NCBI GenBank assembly: GCA_032718475.1
Contig: JAUCBJ010006356.1
Coordinates: forward strand, 1-36,934
Length of the DNA: 36,934 nucleotides
Direction: 5' to 3'
Origin: Nemertoderma westbladi
Lineage: Eukaryota; Xenacoelomorpha; Nemertodermatida; Nemertodermatidae
Under the pieces are notes generated by a model. That model searched no databases. It saw only the letters and a program-made list of their open reading frames with translations, and was not told the origin of the DNA. This document shows, in pieces, positions 9,178 to 17,624 of this stretch. A program made the position numbers and the translations under genes. Numbering within the stretch: the stretch's first letter is position 1; every line of letters begins with the position of its first letter.

Positions 9178-10551
9178 ATGAGTCGAACAGGAGAGACGAC
9201 ACCGCCGCGGACCCCGGACGGCGACCTAACGATCCGTGAGGCCGCGACCCGACGGTATAGACCCACGACGCCGGACCCATCGTTAGCGGGCGATCCGGCA
9301 ACCAAAGACGAGGGGTGCCGTCTACAGCGAGAGGACGAGTCGGGAGAGAAGAGAGACGAGTCAACACACGACGGCGGTCGACGTGCCGATTTCGCCGGCC
9401 AGCCACAGGCCGAGGGCGACGGACAGCCCACCGGAACGGCAACGGTGGAGCCGCCGGTACGACGCCGGACCCGGAGAGATAGAGGAGATGTCGGGGACGA
9501 GGACGTCGGGGTCAGCAATCGACTTCGACGGGCCTACAACGCGACCCGGAAGTTACTCAAAGAGACTAAAGGAGGGGCCAAGATAGAACAGGTCAAGTTG
9601 AAAAGACGACTAGGTGAGTCGAATGAACATTTTAATTACCTGATGCGTTTTGGGCAGAGAGAACTAGCCGAGGAGAGAGCGAGAGGGGTTGCCAGCGAAC
9701 TGTTTGAACTATGGGAGTGTAGGGGTATGCAGCCTAGTGTAGTGTACATAGGGCCATACTTAGTCGATGCCCGGGGAGCAAAATTAGTGGGTTGGAGGAA
9801 ACCGAAGGAGGGCGAATCCGAGGTTAACCCCGAGGATTCGGTCTCGTCGGTTGGAGGGAGTTCCGGGAGGCGGGGGAGAGTTAGTAGGACGGGAAGGCGG
9901 AGGGAATCCGTCACAACCGATAAGTCCGCTACATCCTCCGCAAAAGAAAAACGGGTGCGGGCAATTGATCTGGCGTGCCAACTCGATCTGGCGGCGCTAG
10001 ACCAGAGAGAGGTAGAGAGACAGTTAGAGGAGGGGAGTGCGCTATTAAAGGAGGAAATGGAACTGGTTAGAGAGAACAGAGAGAGGGCCGAGAAGGTCGC
10101 GAGAAGCTTTAGGGAGTGCGAGGAAATAGGGAGGATAGAAAGGAAGGAGCAAGAAGAGCGCGAGGCGGCAAGTGAGGCGAGAGAGCAGAGTGAACATAGA
10201 GAGCGTGAGGCGGAACGTAAAGAGCGTGAGGTGGAACGTAAAGAGCGTGAGGCGGAACATAAAGAGCGTGAGGTGGCGAGGGAGGCGAGACGGCTTGAGA
10301 GAGTTGCGAGAGAGGCGGAATTAGCCGATCAGAGTGCGCGGGAGGATCAGGAGAGAAAGGCAGCGGGGAAGCGTGTGCGGGATGGTTTACATGCCCGCCT
10401 AAAGGGGCTTATGGAATATCAATCCAAACAGAAGCGCAGACTGGAACTGGCGCAGATGGGGTTGTCAGAGAGTGACGCTGGCTCGAGTATTCTCGAGGAG
10501 CCAAGAGTTGTGGAAGCATTTATTAGTACCCCACTTACAGGGACCGCATGA
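9178..10551 (+). CDS. Gag-like N-terminal coiled-coil protein of the LTR element
   Basis: A 457-residue frame from a genuine ATG, 82 bp after the 5' LTR and the first ATG suited to Gag. Residues 1-110 are Pro/Arg/Asp-rich and probably disordered. Residues 112-182 form a basic amphipathic helical region resembling the N-terminal part of BEL/Pao Gag. Residues about 265-440 are a long Glu/Arg/Lys coiled coil, including a run of near-identical heptads (EREAERK type) encoded by a 21-bp tandem repeat at 10201-10275. It ends at a TGA, but the same frame stays open for about 88 codons beyond it, so the stop may be a mutation in a longer Gag. The BEL Gag match is by position and character; the coiled coil is clear. 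Confidence 0.65.
   Translation: MSRTGETTPPRTPDGDLTIREAATRRYRPTTPDPSLAGDPATKDEGCRLQREDESGEKRDESTHDGGRRADFAGQPQAEGDGQPTGTATVEPPVRRRTRRDRGDVGDEDVGVSNRLRRAYNATRKLLKETKGGAKIEQVKLKRRLGESNEHFNYLMRFGQRELAEERARGVASELFELWECRGMQPSVVYIGPYLVDARGAKLVGWRKPKEGESEVNPEDSVSSVGGSSGRRGRVSRTGRRRESVTTDKSATSSAKEKRVRAIDLACQLDLAALDQREVERQLEEGSALLKEEMELVRENRERAEKVARSFRECEEIGRIERKEQEEREAASEAREQSEHREREAERKEREVERKEREAEHKEREVAREARRLERVAREAELADQSAREDQERKAAGKRVRDGLHARLKGLMEYQSKQKRRLELAQMGLSESDAGSSILEEPRVVEAFISTPLTGTA
10201..10275 (+). repeat. 21-bp tandem repeat encoding coiled-coil heptads
   Basis: The unit GAGCGTGAGGCGGAACGTAAA is repeated about 3.6 times with one or two changes per unit (GCG/GTG, CGT/CAT). Each unit encodes seven residues, exactly one heptad, so expansion keeps the coiled coil in register. 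Confidence 0.8.
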
Positions 10552-10903
10552 CAGACCCAAGACTGGTGTGTCCGTACGGGTGGGGGGGGGGGGGGGGGGG
10601 GTAATAATATTAGTACAGTAGACAACGTTAATATTAATAGTACCGTATTAGATAATTCTAATCAAACTTTCATTGCAGGAAATATTATTTTGCCCGACAG
10701 TAGTAATTTAAATCAGAGTGATTCTAAAATTAATGTAGGAAATAATTCAAATAATGTAATTACGCAAAATAATCCGAATAATATAATTACGCAAAATAAT
10801 CCGAATTTTTCAAAATAATTCAAATAATCCTATTTCGAATGAGCAAAATAATTCTGTTTCTAATATGGGCGCACAAAATAACTTAATTGAGTTAGGGACT
10901 TAA
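10552..10903 (+). pseudogene. Asn-rich continuation of the Gag frame, broken
   Basis: After the TGA at 10549 the same frame continues through a G run of about 20 bases and an Asn-rich stretch to a TAA at 10816. From about 10811 the +1 frame stays open with the same Asn/Gln-rich character to a TAA at 10901, and the original frame reopens at 10891. The continuity of composition across the breaks suggests one ancestral frame damaged by a stop and two compensating indels. A short AATAATCCGAATAATATAAT-type repeat lies within. Confidence 0.5.
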
Positions 10904-11940
10904 TTGATCTAACCAATGGCAATATTAGTGGTGCTATTAACGTGAACGTGTCAGATGTGTATAACCCGGCAGATGAGGGCCTGGTAGGCCATACAGTCAG
11001 TAGGCAGGAGGTTGCGGGGTTGAGCCAACCCGAACAGGGCCTGGTGGGCCACGTAGTTAGTAGGCCGAAAGTGGCGGGGTTGAGCCAACCCGAAGAGGGC
11101 CTGGTAGGCCACGTAGTTAGTAGGCAGGAAGTGGCGGGGTTGAGTCAACCCAGCGAGGGCCTGGTAGGCCACATAGTTAGTAGGCAGGAAGTAGAGGGCC
11201 TGGTAGGCCACACAGTAGCAGAGGGAGAGGCGGGGGTAAATAGACCCAGCCGCAGTAGGGTTAATGTGTCGGCTAGAGAGGGGTGTAGTAGCGAAGTAAG
11301 AGATAGTGAAGTTAGATGTGGCGAGTGGGGGGGGGGGGGGGGGGGGCCTACAGGAGCCCCACAACGACAAGTTAGCGGCGAGGGGGGGGGGGCAGAGAGC
11401 GCCCCACAGGCGTCGACGGATAATGCGCGGGCCGAGATAGGTAAACCGCAACACCCGGCGACGGAGAGTAATAGGGGGATTGCGAGTATCCCCAGCGGCA
11501 TGCAATCGAGCAGAGGGAGACAGGTTGACGTCGCGAGAGGGCGGACGAAGCGTCGAGCCCAATCAGAAGAGGGAAGAAGAACAGTGGAGTTTAACCGGGA
11601 GGTCGATGAGAGATCTCACGAGCGGGAATACTGCACTACAGAGAGAAGAAAGGAAGAGAGTAGAAGAAGTGTCGCCACGAACGACAGGAGAGCGAGGACG
11701 GATAGCCAGCCGTCGGTAGTAGAGGTGGAGACGGAGAGTCAGTGGGGTAGAACTTCGGGAGATTGCCGTCACCCCGGAGGAACGCGACCTGACGAGGCGT
11801 ATTGCGCGCAGAGAGAGGGGTACGGGATGTACCAGCACGAGAACGAGAGCAGTAGAGGGGGTCGAAGAGAAACTTCCGACGGGATATACCTACTGATCGA
11901 GAATACGGTAGCCGCGGGGAGGATTATTCGAGAAGGATAA
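10891..11940 (+). pseudogene. Repeat-bearing Gag linker frame (no ATG start)
   Basis: Open from 10891 to a TAA at 11938, in the same frame as the upstream Gag ORF. It has no ATG near its start; the first plausible initiator is a GTG at 10942. The first part encodes 20-residue repeats (GLVGHxVSRQEVAGLSQPEE). The rest is Gly/Ser/Arg/Glu-rich and low-complexity, with two long G runs. Just before the stop another frame opens and continues the GHTV-like theme to about 12053, suggesting one more indel. Most likely this is part of a formerly continuous Gag. No enzyme motif is visible. Confidence 0.5.
10977..11215 (+). repeat. 60-bp tandem repeat in the Gag linker
   Basis: Units begin GGGCCTGGTAGGCC at 10977, 11037, 11097 and 11157. 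Three units are full length, the fourth is truncated, and the start of a fifth follows. Each unit contains the palindrome GGCCT-GGT-AGGCC and encodes a 20-residue repeat, so the reading frame is preserved. Confidence 0.85.
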
Positions 11941-12226
11941 ACTTCAATGCCGAGCGACACATACAGACTGCAGGACATACTGTAGGCCTTACTGCACATA
12001 CCATAGGCCATGCTGAGAGAGATAATATAGGCGATAGGATAGCGCGAACAACGTGATTAAACCCGGAAGTCGCGGAGTATATACCGGCAGGTAGGCCAGA
12101 GGCCAGAAGTAGATAGGCCTATACCGGTACCAGCACAGCAGTATGACTACAGCATGCAAGGGCATAACACATACCCAGGGGAGGGGGGGATTATTGCGGA
12201 TAGATGCATGGGCCCCAATGTATTAA

Positions 12227-13309
12227 CATCAACCCCAGTACCAAACATACCGGTGGGGGGGACAGGTTGACATTCCCCCATCACAATATCAACAAGATAC
12301 CCCAATAGGAGTAAGAACATCGAACCCCTTGGATGAGAATAGATCGTGCGACACAGAAATATGGAGGGGGCCGCTACCCCCTATGATATATCCAAGTCAG
12401 AGGAAAGTGGCAAACAGGACGAACGGACCGCACCCAACGGGAGAAGCTATGCAACATCCATCGAACCCATTGGAAGCGCAAGCGATGGGGATGGCCACGT
12501 TAATTGAAGCACTAAAAACAAGGATCGAGTTACCACCCGTGGAACCATTCAAATTCGATGGAAGTAGGCTGGAAGAATACCTACAGTTTCGGCGCATGTA
12601 TAGTAACGAAATATTAACAAAGAATTTGACGCAGGCGGAGTGCCTAAAGTATCTGCAAGTATATACAGGGGGCCCAGCATACGACATCGTGAGGCAATAC
12701 CAGGGCATCGAGGGTGGCTTCACGACGGCATGGCGGGCGTTAGACAGGGAATACGGGCACCCGGCCAAGATCATCCGGCAGACCCTGAGAGGTATAACAT
12801 TGGGTGGCCTACAGGATAACCCCGTTAGCATAAAGACATTCGCTAACAAAGTCGAGAAGGCGCTAATCGTGCTAAAGACACTGGATACGCCATACGAACT
12901 CAACGCGTCCAACAACATCACTACGATAGCCCAGGCACTACTGATGTGGCTGCGCAATAAGTGGAGGAAAATCGCTTTCTCCACTCGAGATAGGAAGGGT
13001 GCGGAACCGGGTTTAGAAGAGATGTCAAGCTTCTTAAACTATGAAGCTGAACTTATAACAGACCCAGTCTACAGCGAAGATAGCCTGGGAAAGGGATCAA
13101 AGACCGATTATCACAGACCGAAACCAGAGCACAACGCGTCGAACGCATTGCCGAAGCTCAGACAATCACTGCCATACGCAGCGACGCAGGGGACTGCTAG
13201 TCCACAGGTAGCCGGGGGTAAGACCACATCATGGAGCGGACAGGGGAAAAATAACAACACAGACAAACATAACCCCAGTACGCCCAGTAGGCCGAAGCCC
13301 AAACAATAA
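12227..13309 (+). CDS. BEL/Pao Gag domain (DUF1759-like)
   Basis: The frame is open from 12227 and has no early ATG; a TTG at 12329 is the first near-start. The part from about 12490 to 13060 matches the BEL/Pao Gag core: a short helix, PPVEPFKFDGS and a Leu-Glu-Glu-Tyr-Leu-x-Phe block, then KYLQVYTGGPAYDIV, an A-W-x-x-L-D-x-x-Y-G-H-P block and a helical tail. This is the usual [LP]-x-F-x-G-[DS] ... F ... K ... L ... G-x-A ... A-W-x-x-L ... [FY]-G-x-P pattern of DUF1759. The tail (13100-13309) is Gln/Ser/Lys-rich. It overlaps the protease frame, which lies +1 relative to it. Without its own ATG it is probably expressed as part of a Gag polyprotein, or is already broken. Confidence 0.75.
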   Translation, partial: HQPQYQTYRWGGQVDIPPSQYQQDTPIGVRTSNPLDENRSCDTEIWRGPLPPMIYPSQRKVANRTNGPHPTGEAMQHPSNPLEAQAMGMATLIEALKTRIELPPVEPFKFDGSRLEEYLQFRRMYSNEILTKNLTQAECLKYLQVYTGGPAYDIVRQYQGIEGGFTTAWRALDREYGHPAKIIRQTLRGITLGGLQDNPVSIKTFANKVEKALIVLKTLDTPYELNASNNITTIAQALLMWLRNKWRKIAFSTRDRKGAEPGLEEMSSFLNYEAELITDPVYSEDSLGKGSKTDYHRPKPEHNASNALPKLRQSLPYAATQGTASPQVAGGKTTSWSGQGKNNNTDKHNPSTPSRPKPKQ

Positions 13310-13421
13310 GAATAGTAGGGACTTTGGTACAAATGCAACTGCGATATGCAATGCACTGTATAAGGACGGCTACGACCCAAAGAGCAAATGCCAGCTACAT
13401 ACAAATGCGCTTCATCAGACC

Positions 13422-14969
13422 ATGAACTGCAGGTACTGGCAAGCGCTACCCAGGGAAGATCAGGTAGAATACGCGGCGAGAAATGAGATCTGCTCGCGAT
13501 GTGTGATGAGTGGACACAGAGCTAGACAATGCAAGGAAACGCCGATTAAGTTCGGTCAAAGTAAAGGCCAGACGATGGCAACGAGCACCGTGGGAGCAAA
13601 GAAGAGAGGAACGGTACTACTTGGGGTAGTACCAGTGCGAGTGATCGGGGAAGGCAATCGATCAGTGACCACACTGATGCTGGTCGACAGTGGAGCAGCC
13701 TTCACACTGGTCGAGAGTTGGGTGGCCGATGAGATAGGATTGAGAACGAGGCCAAGTAGAATGGCGGTGACAACCATCTCCAGCAGAGATGAAGTCCTGG
13801 AGATGAGGACCGGATGGTGCACGATAGCAGCGGTGGCACCGGGATGCGACTATGGGGCGACCATCGACCCCATCCAGGTGATAGACTCGATAAATATCAA
13901 CGCCAGGCGACCAACCAACATCGAGGTCGAACAATATAGATTCCTGGACAGTATCGACTTCTCAATCCCAGAGGTGGACGTTAGGAAGGTATCCATCATA
14001 GTAGGAATGGACTGCCCGACGCCCCACGAGAGAATACAAACGGTCTTCGGCGAAGACAGGCAGCGTGACCCGGTGGCAATTTTAACACCATTCGGGTGGA
14101 CGCTAACCGGCCCAATCAAAACCAATATACCATTCCATGTGTCTGAGAGTTCAGGGTGCATGGTGCTAGGGACTGTTGAAGGGGTAGAGGAGAGGCCAGA
14201 GACGGGCGATAAGGGGAGACAGCTAGAAGTGGAAGCAACACCAAGGGAGTGGGCGGAGGAGAATGGCTTGGATGCAGAAGATTTAGAGACAATGGGTTGG
14301 AACAAGGGTCCCAGCAAGTATCGGTATGGAGATGGAGAGGAGCGGACGGCGAGATGTCCGGAGGACAAACCGGAGGAGTGTCCGGTGGAGTGTCAGGGGG
14401 ACAATAGTACGGAGGAGTGTCTGGAGGAGTGTTCAGAGGAGTGTCCGGAAGAGACAACGGTCCGGTTGAGAGGCATACCGACAAGGGGGAGGCCGAGTAA
14501 GAAGACAAGGTGGAAAGGGAGAAGATGTGAGATGGTTAGACCAGGGGCAGAGAAGCCTAAGAGTAAAGATAATAAAGGAGTCAGGAAAGTAGGAGGCGTG
14601 TTGCATACGCACGCGGAACCGACAGAGTGCAAGGGGGCATTACATGGGCAGACGTCGTGTATACCGAAGGACGAACGGGGGTCGTCGAGGCCTTTAATGC
14701 CAGCGCACATACTAAGGGGGAGGCCAGCAGAGGCGGCATATAAGAGTAAGGATGACAACAGGGGCGGCATAATACCGCCGAACGACAAGTTGAAGGGTGG
14801 CACTTTGCCGCCAAGGGACGACCACGAGAAAATCAGTAATACAGAGAGCAGACAGCATTTCCCAAATGTAAAGACAAGAGAGAAGGGACAAGAAGAATTG
14901 ACAAGGAGAGTGGGGCAGAGAATTAGAGGACCTATAGGGGGGGGCAGTGGGAGAGTTGCTTGCTGGTAG
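13422..14969 (+). CDS. CCHC knuckle plus BEL/Pao aspartic protease, no polymerase
   Basis: A 515-residue frame from ATG 13422. The same frame is open upstream to at least 13302 with conserved-looking Cys and His residues, so the ATG may not be the real start. A zinc knuckle lies at Cys24-Cys27-His32-Cys37. An aspartic protease follows, with LVDSGAAFTLVES (Asp89-Ser-Gly), IIVGMDCP (192-199) and TPFGWTLTGPI (222-232), the pattern of the BEL/Pao DUF1758 protease. After residue about 300 there is a Cys/Glu-rich repeat stretch (about 310-345; EEC motifs) and then a basic low-complexity tail. In BEL/Pao elements the reverse transcriptase should start here; none of its motifs is present. The frame stops at TAG. 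Confidence 0.8.
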   Translation: MNCRYWQALPREDQVEYAARNEICSRCVMSGHRARQCKETPIKFGQSKGQTMATSTVGAKKRGTVLLGVVPVRVIGEGNRSVTTLMLVDSGAAFTLVESWVADEIGLRTRPSRMAVTTISSRDEVLEMRTGWCTIAAVAPGCDYGATIDPIQVIDSININARRPTNIEVEQYRFLDSIDFSIPEVDVRKVSIIVGMDCPTPHERIQTVFGEDRQRDPVAILTPFGWTLTGPIKTNIPFHVSESSGCMVLGTVEGVEERPETGDKGRQLEVEATPREWAEENGLDAEDLETMGWNKGPSKYRYGDGEERTARCPEDKPEECPVECQGDNSTEECLEECSEECPEETTVRLRGIPTRGRPSKKTRWKGRRCEMVRPGAEKPKSKDNKGVRKVGGVLHTHAEPTECKGALHGQTSCIPKDERGSSRPLMPAHILRGRPAEAAYKSKDDNRGGIIPPNDKLKGGTLPPRDDHEKISNTESRQHFPNVKTREKGQEELTRRVGQRIRGPIGGGSGRVACW

Positions 14970-16059
14970 AACCGCCCTTAGGTCGCTGAGTCGTCCAACA
15001 AGTTGGACTGAGGCGGGGCGAAGGTGAAAGAGTTAAATCCATAGAGGTGCGGTAGGAAGTATACTCTGCTAGAGGGGGCACCTTGAGTTAAAGAGTGCTT
15101 TTAGTGGAGTTTAGTCATCCAAGTTTTGGACTGAGGGGGGTGGGATTGAGGGCGAGACGCCCTTCCCACACAACTAAAATAAAAATAAAAAAAAATAATA
15201 AAAAGAGAAAGTCTTAGAATAGTACATAATAGGTACGCAGTAGTAGGTAGAAGTTAGTTAGTAAGAGGGTACGTAGTACCGTCAGTAGGTAGAAGCTAGG
15301 TAGAAGGTACGTAGTACCGGCTAGTTAGTTAGTAAGAGTTAGAGTTAGTAAGAGGGTACGTAGTACCGGTTAGTTAGTTGGAAAGAGTTAGAGTTAGTAA
15401 GAGGGTACGTAGTACCGTTAGTTAGTTAGTGGAGTTAGAGGTTAGTAAGAGGGTACGTAGTACCGTTAGTTAGTTAGTGGAGTTAGAGGTTAGTAAGAGG
15501 GTACGTATTACCGTTAGTTAGTTAGAGAGAGTTAGAGGTTAGCAAGAGGGTACGTAGTACCGGTTAGTAAGAGTAAGAGGTAGAAGGGTATATATATAAT
15601 AGGCATTAGTTAGTAGTTAGTAGCGAGAGGGGGGCATATGAGTACAGCTGGATAAATCGTGTAGGCCACACGATGCATACTGTTGTACTGCACAAGCCCA
15701 CAGAGTAGGCCAGAATGTGGATTATGAAATAGAATAATCCATTGGCAATAACAAGTAATAGCACAGTAGTAGGATTGAATTAAATTAAAATATAAAATAA
15801 AATATGGCTAAGAAAATTAACAAATTATGGTAACAGTAGCAAGAAAGTTCTGGAACATAATTAAAGTAACTGACAAAATTGTAATTTAGGCTACAATTTG
15901 GTAGCTTCAGGAATCAAGTAGTGAAATTTAGGCTAATTAACTTAGTAATCCAGAGGGAGATAGGCCATCGAACTGAAATAAACCATCTTAACCTATCACT
16001 CATCCTTTGCGCCTTGGTAAGGCACCACCCAACGGGTGAGCGATCGGGCAGAGTTCGAG
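14970..16059 (+). other. Internal non-coding spacer of the LTR element
   Basis: No coding frame is recognised. It holds two similar small hairpins (GTCCAACAAGTTGGAC near 14993 and TCCAAGTTTTGGA near 15119), an A-rich stretch with AATAAAA words (15175-15205) that could end a transcript, the GGTACGTAGTACC repeat block, and an AT-rich stretch before the downstream ORF. The spacer may separate two transcription units. Confidence 0.5.
15225..15580 (+). repeat. Degenerate tandem repeat with GGTACGTAGTACC palindromes
   Basis: Repeats of about 36-54 bp built from GTTAGTTAGT, GTTAGAGGTTAGTAAGAG and GGTACGTAGTACC. The palindrome occurs seven times with one variant (GGTACGTATTACC). All stop-free frames are short, so this is not coding. 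Confidence 0.75.
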
Positions 16060-17028
16060 ATGGCAAGCAAACTTGTGCGAAAGAGAAAGGCGGAGCTAGG
16101 AGGAAAGGAGATACTGGTGGATTTCACCAAAAGGCATCCGGAAATGAAGACGAGGGGATACTATGAGCGGCTGGAGAGGGGTCACAAAGCGCGAGCGCTG
16201 CAGGACCATTTCAGGGAGGTGCACCAACAGCGACTGGTCGGGACCTACGGGACACCATCGTTGGACAACGCAATCTTCGGGCATTTCCACTATGTGATGA
16301 AAGGAGACGAGGCGAAGTTCGGGATTCCGAAGTACGCGAGGGAGCCGCCGGGGAAAGATTGGAAGAGGTTCGTAGAGTCCGTCAACAGGGGAAGATACAT
16401 GATCCTAGACGACGAAGGAACCGTGGAAGACGAGGAGGGTTCGAGGAGAGGATCGGCGGGATCGGCCAGAACCATACTCCTACATTTGGCTGCGCCAAAT
16501 GGGGATATTTTCCTATTCGACCTGGGAACGTATGGGAAGAAGGACGGGCCGAAGTTAAACCGGTTGCCGAAGGCGGTGCAAGTCCTAGTGAGAGAGAAGT
16601 CGACAACGAAAGTGGGATCGGCGATTCGCGATGACGCGGAGAGAATCATCGGTCTGGACACCCCCAACCTCCTGGATATGCAGACGGTCTTCATGGCTAT
16701 GACAGCACCAGACGGGTTGGGACTAGTCGAGAACACAGGCCATTGCAGAGCGGTGGCGATGGGCCAGCTATTGGGGCTCGTGTGTCACAAACCAATGGAC
16801 TGGGGGAAGTTCAGAGAAGAGTACGGAGCAGAATTAGCGAACTCGCTGAAGTGGGGAGCGAGGCCGGGGAAACAAGAGGTGTATCAATTCCGGAGAGGAG
16901 CGATAAAGGTATATCAGAAGCGATATATCCTGCAGGAGGACTGGATAATGATAGGTTTGCTTAACCTATTCATGACCGTGGTTATCGAGAGGGAACCAAC
17001 GCATTCCTATTATCGGGATCACCCCTAA
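16060..17028 (+). CDS. DEDD 3'-5' exonuclease-like protein of the LTR element
   Basis: A 322-residue frame from ATG 16060 (G at -3 and +4). The frame extends to a GTG at 16036, but the ATG is better. Residues about 111-305 resemble the DEDD exonuclease fold of the EXD1/EXD2/RNase D type: Exo I strand MILDDEG with Asp117-x-Glu119; a pairing strand ILLHLAAPNGDIFLFDLG; Exo II KVGSAIRDDAERI with Asp191/192; a helix pair with LLDMQTV and GQLLGL...W; and an Exo III-like helix ILQEDWIMIGLLNLF with Asp294. The Tyr usual four residues before the last Asp is offset by one (Tyr289). The first 100 residues are basic and unassigned. From about 16976 the -1 frame continues coding-like sequence, so the annotated C-terminus may come from an indel. 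The fold call is motif reasoning by eye. An exonuclease at this place in an LTR element is unusual. Confidence 0.55.
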   Translation: MASKLVRKRKAELGGKEILVDFTKRHPEMKTRGYYERLERGHKARALQDHFREVHQQRLVGTYGTPSLDNAIFGHFHYVMKGDEAKFGIPKYAREPPGKDWKRFVESVNRGRYMILDDEGTVEDEEGSRRGSAGSARTILLHLAAPNGDIFLFDLGTYGKKDGPKLNRLPKAVQVLVREKSTTKVGSAIRDDAERIIGLDTPNLLDMQTVFMAMTAPDGLGLVENTGHCRAVAMGQLLGLVCHKPMDWGKFREEYGAELANSLKWGARPGKQEVYQFRRGAIKVYQKRYILQEDWIMIGLLNLFMTVVIEREPTHSYYRDHP

Positions 17029-17180
17029 ACTTCAGAAGAGCCTTTAAGATGGCTTTCGTGGGTCTGGTAGACCACCCGGGGCTGAAGGGCGAGTCGGTGT
17101 ACTACAACAGCCGACATCTGGTAGACGGGGAGATAGATACGCTGTATCAGAGATGGGAGGAGCTAGAGACGGATAGATGA
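16977..17180 (+). pseudogene. Frame-shifted continuation of the exonuclease-like ORF
   Basis: This frame is open where the preceding ORF loses character. It includes an internal ATG at 17049 (MAFVGLVDHPGL) and ends at a TGA at 17178. Downstream the same frame remains open. It encodes no family I recognise; it looks like a linker between the exonuclease-like domain and the coiled coil. Confidence 0.45.
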
Positions 17181-17624
17181 GAGGCGAAGCGACTGGAAGA
17201 AGTCGCTAGGCGGGAGAGGAGAGAAGCAGAGGAAAGGGAGGAGGAAGCTAGGGCACAAAGCTACGACTTCGAGGAACAGGCGGGTTTAGACGAACTTCGT
17301 TGGACCTCATCAGGGAGTTCGGGGGAGTCTCTAGGGCGAGAACTAGGATGGACGGTGGGATCACCGAAACAGTCGATGTCGGGATTGCAGACGACGCCCA
17401 TACCAGCGGGCGCCGAGGGCGACCAGCCATTAAGGAGACTAGGGGAGCTAGAAGGATGGAAAGCTACGGGCGAGAGCCAAGACGCGAAGGGACATAGTGG
17501 GTCCACCGGGATACCGGGGCTGGAGCCACTCCCAGAGGAGGACGAGGCGACTAGTTCGGGGAGATGCCGCCCATCGGGAGGATCGGCCACTCGGACACGG
17601 ACTGGGTTGGTGGGAGGGTGGTGA
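17181..17624 (+). pseudogene. Coiled-coil and low-complexity segment after an in-frame TGA
   Basis: In frame with the preceding segment across the TGA at 17178. It starts with a charged coiled coil (EEVARRERREAEEREEE), followed by Ser/Gly/Pro/Glu-rich sequence, and stops at TGA 17622. The last 60 bp overlap the zinc-knuckle ORF, which lies in the -1 frame, so the two were probably one ORF or are linked by frameshifting or re-initiation. The A-G-G composition matches its neighbours. Confidence 0.45.

Noticed and set aside
9125-9518. Minus-strand Arg/Ser-rich frames opposite the Gag N-terminus
   Set aside because: Shadows of the real ATG-initiated Gag frame at 9178. No independent start or domain.
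10951-11562. 203-codon minus-strand Pro-rich frame
   Set aside because: Antisense of the repeat-bearing Gag linker. Openness comes from the biased composition and the in-frame 60-bp repeat.
13850-14814. Several minus-strand frames of 77-172 codons
   Set aside because: Antisense shadows of the protease ORF. Cys/Pro-rich composition mirrors the GAG/GTG-rich sense strand.
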